A stretch of 64,000 nt of DNA from NCBI GenBank assembly GCA_902806565.1, contig CADCXA010000044.1, positions 62,001 to 126,000 of the forward strand, written 5' to 3'. Shown here in pieces: positions 59,916 to 64,000 of the stretch. How positions within the stretch are numbered: the stretch's first letter is position 1; each line of letters opens with the position of its first letter. The notes under the pieces are model-generated. The model ran no database searches. It was given only the letters and a program-made list of their open reading frames with translations, and was not told where the DNA came from. Position numbers and translations under genes: made by a program. The stretch comes from Hypoxylon rubiginosum. Its lineage: Eukaryota > Ascomycota > Sordariomycetes > Xylariales > Hypoxylaceae.

Positions 59916-62900
59916 TGGATGATTCACATTCACATACTACAACTTGTTTTATTTTAGCGAAGATTTTTACAGCAACGGTTTAGCGAAGATTTTACCACGG
60001 CCAAACGTCTAAACGGGGGAGGGAATGAGGCTGCAATCACTATAATTGTAATTATCTAATGCCTCTAATCCCTGCTCCCTGTCCGATGATCTACTCACTT
60101 CTCATTTCCGCGGCGGCCAAGTATTGGGTGGGTTGGTAAGGGTGTTCTTTTTTTCTTCCCCAAGGACCTGTCGGCTGTCGTATCCGAAGCCCGACACGGC
60201 CGGGTCCCCCTCCCCATTAGGTCCTCTTTCCATATATATGCTGTGACATGTCACATTTTTCATCTGTGCGAAAGAATTAAAACAGTAAATAAACCTTGCT
60301 TTTTTTTTGTTTTTTTTTTGTTAATCGCTTCTTTTCTATTCCCCCAGCGGTACCAAACTTCCAGAGCGGAGGGCGCAGCGAACCGCGGAATTTCCGAGCC
60401 CAGCGCCCGTAACACAAGGACCCCCTTTTTCTCGGCGCCAAGCGCCCGTCCCTTTGGGTGTGATGTATGTACGTACTTTGGTTACATGTGCATCCATGTG
60501 TTAATTGCTACCATAGATCAAGAAAGAGGGCGGAAAATGTGATCAATTTTGTTATTGTAGTAGTAGCATGTACGGAATATATACGTACTTGGAACTACGT
60601 ACTACCGATAACCTAACTACTACCCGCTACCCGCCACGGCCCGAGCCGCTTTTTTGGTTTGTGCTAGTAGAAGAGAAAGAAAAAAAATGATAGAAATTCG
60701 ACAGTCTAATGTTGGTCAACGTGCAGTAGGATGATGATTTGCCTTAGTAACCGGTACGTAAATAGGTAAGCAATTGGGGGAGATCTTTTTTGATGTTGTC
60801 GTTGTTTAACACCTAAAGTAAAACCATTCGGTTTTTTTCCGCCTACTCCTCCTCCTGTCAGATTACGACCACATTACATGTGAGCAAGCAACGCAGGCAA
60901 GCAAGTAAAGCAGACAGGGGCCGATCATCGATCTACCCTACGTACATCTGACAGCCCTATGAGAAAATCGCAAGAAGGCGAAAAGAGAATTTAAAAAAAA
61001 AAAGGGGGGAAATTGGAGATTGCATTGCATTACCTAACTTAGGATTCGCGGAGTTTCCAGACTGGTTCGTTATATTTCTACATACGTCTTTTGCGAATGA
61101 ATCGTTTGATCTTCCTTTACAGGCCTACCTAGACTTTTTTTTTACATTCCGTCAACTCCGAGAAATTCGAGAAGATTGGGAAACTTGCCAGGGGATAGAG
61201 AGAGAAATGGACAGCTTTGGTTCCGCTCTGCGATCGGAGATCGAAATATGTTACGATTATTATTATTATTATTTCTCTCTTTGCTACATACACGCCAGTC
61301 TCATCTCATTGGGGAGGAGAGAAAGTGACGATCCGTCGTGTGGTCTCGTGCTACAATAACATCAAAGACATGCCGTCCTGTGGCGCAGAAATGGATGATA
61401 TGTTTCCCATGTAGCCACCATGTCATTTGGAGAATGCGACTATCGGAATGCATTCCTTATTTTTTTTTTCTTCTTTTTTTAAGACTTTTAAGCTTGGAGT
61501 CCGTCTCCGCGACTCGAGTGTCTGCGTGGTGGACCACCCCCTTTTTCACGCGACCCATTGTCCAATGTACGGCAGCTTTAGAAGAAGAAAAAATCACGCA
61601 GTATGTTGAGAGATCTTGGGTCAATTTGGCCTTGTAGATACGGATCGTTTGCTATGATTCGATACGAAGCAAGGCCCAGGGGGGCAGGCAGGCTGGCTGG
61701 CAGGCCATCGCATCGCGACCCCACACACGCGGCTGCTACTATTCAGGGTGCTTGCTGATACTATCTCGAACCGCCTAACTGTTATTGCTAGGTACAGGCG
61801 GAGCAAGATATGCTCGGGTCCGGGTCCCCTCCCCATAGTTCAAGTTTTCGCGCGCGTCATCTCGAACAGCTTTTGCTTTTGCTTTTTTTTTTTTACTCAT
61901 TTCCTTTTTTATGACAGCGGCATCGGGCTTTTGCAGGCAGGCTGGGCTTGTGGGGGAGAAGAAGAAAAAGACGACGATGCCAAGTTCGAAAGCGGCGACG
62001 TTTTATACTTCTCCCCCCCGGCTGCGATCCCATTCGCCGGCCAGGGGGGACGGCATCGCTAATACGAACCCTTAATGGTCGCCTTTTATTATATATTATT
62101 ATTATTACTATTTTCTTCGGTGCTATTCGTCGTCATTGCTTTTTATTTTCTTGTGTTTCGCTTCTGGATCATTTGCTGCATCGCCATGACTAAGGGGAGT
62201 GGGAACGAAATTTGTTTCGGCCTTTTTCAGCCGCCCCGTCATAGGCTTGGGGTGATGGCATGGTGGATGGGGGGATGGGTGTCTGGCATTGATGATTGAT
62301 GATCTCACCTACAGATTTTCGCCCACGTGGGCTTGGGAAACCCAAGGCCGGGAATACGCTCCCTTGGACCCTCAGATGTGTGTGTGTGTGTGAGAGAGAC
62401 AGGCGAGCCGGCTCCCGATTCGGTGGCGTTCTAAGATTCTAGAATGTTTTCTCTCGTCGTGTGTCCAGACGTATCTAGGGCTCACTCATTAGCGTATGTA
62501 ATGTAAGGTAGGTAAGCAAGCAGGCAAGGTAAGGCAGGTTAGGTATGTACATGCGGCTTATTCGCATTGCTTTGTTTCGCAATTCGATACTTCCACGAAT
62601 CCAAGCAAGTAGGTAAGATAAAGAGATCTCGCTGGCCTTGGCAGGTTTCGCTCACCGCCGCCCATATATCCCCCATCTTCATATTTCGTGTTGATTACGA
62701 TGCGTCGAACGGGGAACGGTACTTACAATTTGGCAGGGCGCCCCCCCTGGGGGATCTCACTCTCATGGGTGATCCGCCTCCACTTCCTCTTCCCCCTCTC
62801 ATCATCCTTCCTTCAAAGTAGTTCGAATCCAAAGATGATCCAGATGTGGTTCATCTTCAGGTTGGCGGGGAACGTCTCTCGGAAAGTTTTTTGTTCAGCT

Positions 62901-64000
62901 GAGATCAGCCCCCTCACGGCAACAACAGAAAGTCTCCACGGGGGTCAACACTAAGCAACCCTTTCATGGCGGTGCATTGCAGGCTGACCGTTCAGCGTCC
63001 ATAGGATGCGGTGTGTTTCGGGAATAGTGGCCGCCTACTTTTGCCCTTGCGCCCTGTCTCGCCGTTTTCCGCCTCTTTCTCTCACTCTCTCTCACTCCCC
63101 GCTCCCGGATCATCGTCACCGTGACGAATGGCTTCTAGGCCCCCCCTTGTGTCTAAGGGTCTTTCTCACAGCTTGCATGGCACGTCCCAGGTTTTTCGTG
63201 AAATCGGACGGCGAAGATTTCTGTTCGGCCAGTCTCGTGTTCGCCCGCTCGAGCATCGTACGGTCTCTACTGGCGCGCTTGGATCGCCACGGCCCATCAT
63301 CTTCGCAATGTCATGCCTCCTGACGACGGACGTCGCCTAGAATTACCCCTAGCTATCTGGCTTCTTCAGCTGATGCAGTTGAATGAATTCAGCTCGAAAT
63401 ATTGCTTTGTTTCCCGCGTCCGCGGTAGTTGAAGTGTGGTGTCATTTCTGGATGGACATCGCATCGTGCTCATTATCAAAAATGTCGTGCTACCGCGCGA
63501 GTAGAGCCAACGGTCAACTGGCGTGGTTGATGTTTGGGGGAGAACATGAAAGAGGTTGAACTCTCCTGTGCTGTCGATGTGTTGTTCACTTTTGGATCGT
63601 GCCCAACAGCATCGCGGATCATGCAGTCAGCCGTTGACTCTACCACGCGGCGCCACTACACAAGGACAGAGCACAGTCCTTGGTCACTTCGCCTTGGTGC
63701 ATCTTGAATAATTCGCATCACCCTCGTCAACAAGCTCGAGGGAGGGATCAGTAGGCATCATTACAACCATTGCCGCATTGTCGGAGATTCCGGCCAACAC
63801 GGCATTGAGCGGAGACACCTCTTGCGGCGTCGAGTATGGCTTTCGGTCCGGTCGTCCAGAGACCGTCGCTAATACGTGGAGAGCTGCTTAGCTCTCTCAT
63901 CGCAGCGGTCGGGTACAGCAAGTGAGAAGCGAGTGGGAGATGAACGGTCACGACATTGACCCGGTGACATGCTGCTTGCTTGCACAAGGCGGAAATAACA
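59916..64000. other. Gene-free right end
   Basis: About 4 kb with no supported gene. Many T-tracts, TTA/ATT repeats (about 61256 and 62093), a (GT)n(GA)n microsatellite at 62377-62400, CT-rich tracts near 63080. Frames up to 105 codons exist on both strands, mostly low-complexity. It may contain long UTRs of a gene beyond the window; I cannot show it. Confidence 0.45.

Noticed and set aside
1..64000. tRNA, rRNA or CRISPR loci
   Set aside because: Looked for T-loop GTTCRA motifs with matching stems, 5S-like and rRNA-like sequence; nothing folded. CRISPR is not expected, and no regular spaced repeats were found.

Overview
The window looks like nuclear DNA of a filamentous ascomycete (Pezizomycotina). 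The evidence is short GT-AG introns of about 50-120 nt with CTRAC-like branch points, a HET-domain gene, a fungal acyltransferase-3 gene, a fungal BAHD acyltransferase gene, and a large AT-rich block with the marks of repeat-induced point mutation (RIP). The many ACCTAGGT/AGGTAGGT intergenic motifs would fit a Sordariomycete, possibly a xylarialean, but that is inference.

Layout. 0-22 kb is ordinary-composition, gene-poor accessory sequence. It holds a multi-exon protein-kinase-like gene (minus), a HET-domain gene (plus), a small mitochondrial LEA-like gene (plus), a cluster of three small paralogues of an unrecognised family (one minus, two plus; the middle one carries a stop codon), a possible small spliced gene, a one-stop relic, and an acyltransferase-3 membrane enzyme (plus). 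About 22.24-45.74 kb is an almost pure A+T block with CpA/TpG strongly depleted. Inside it I can resolve a complete but RIP-destroyed Ty1/copia LTR retrotransposon (34104-39608; two 182-bp LTRs, AAAAT target duplication), several tandem or satellite-like arrays, and one small island of normal composition (about 24.44-24.92 kb) with a GATA-rich minisatellite. A 190-bp repeat occurs unmutated at 5.8 kb, as a diverged copy at the island (24.44 kb), and as a RIP-mutated inverted copy exactly at the right edge of the AT block (45.65-45.84 kb). 46-53 kb is a gene graveyard: fragments of an RBR/IBR ubiquitin ligase, an MFS transporter and unidentified reading frames, each broken by one or a few stops or shifts, plus two striking hairpins. 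53-64 kb is mostly non-coding low-complexity sequence around one intact gene, a BAHD-type acyltransferase (58041-59915).

The genes do not form an obvious pathway: there is no PKS, NRPS, terpene synthase or regulator. The picture is a subtelomere- or heterochromatin-like accessory region where repeats were silenced and mutated and single C-to-T type stops have appeared in neighbouring genes. The most interesting items are the three-member paralogue cluster, the RIP/non-RIP pair of one repeat, the datable copia element, and the unmutated GATA-rich island inside the RIP block.
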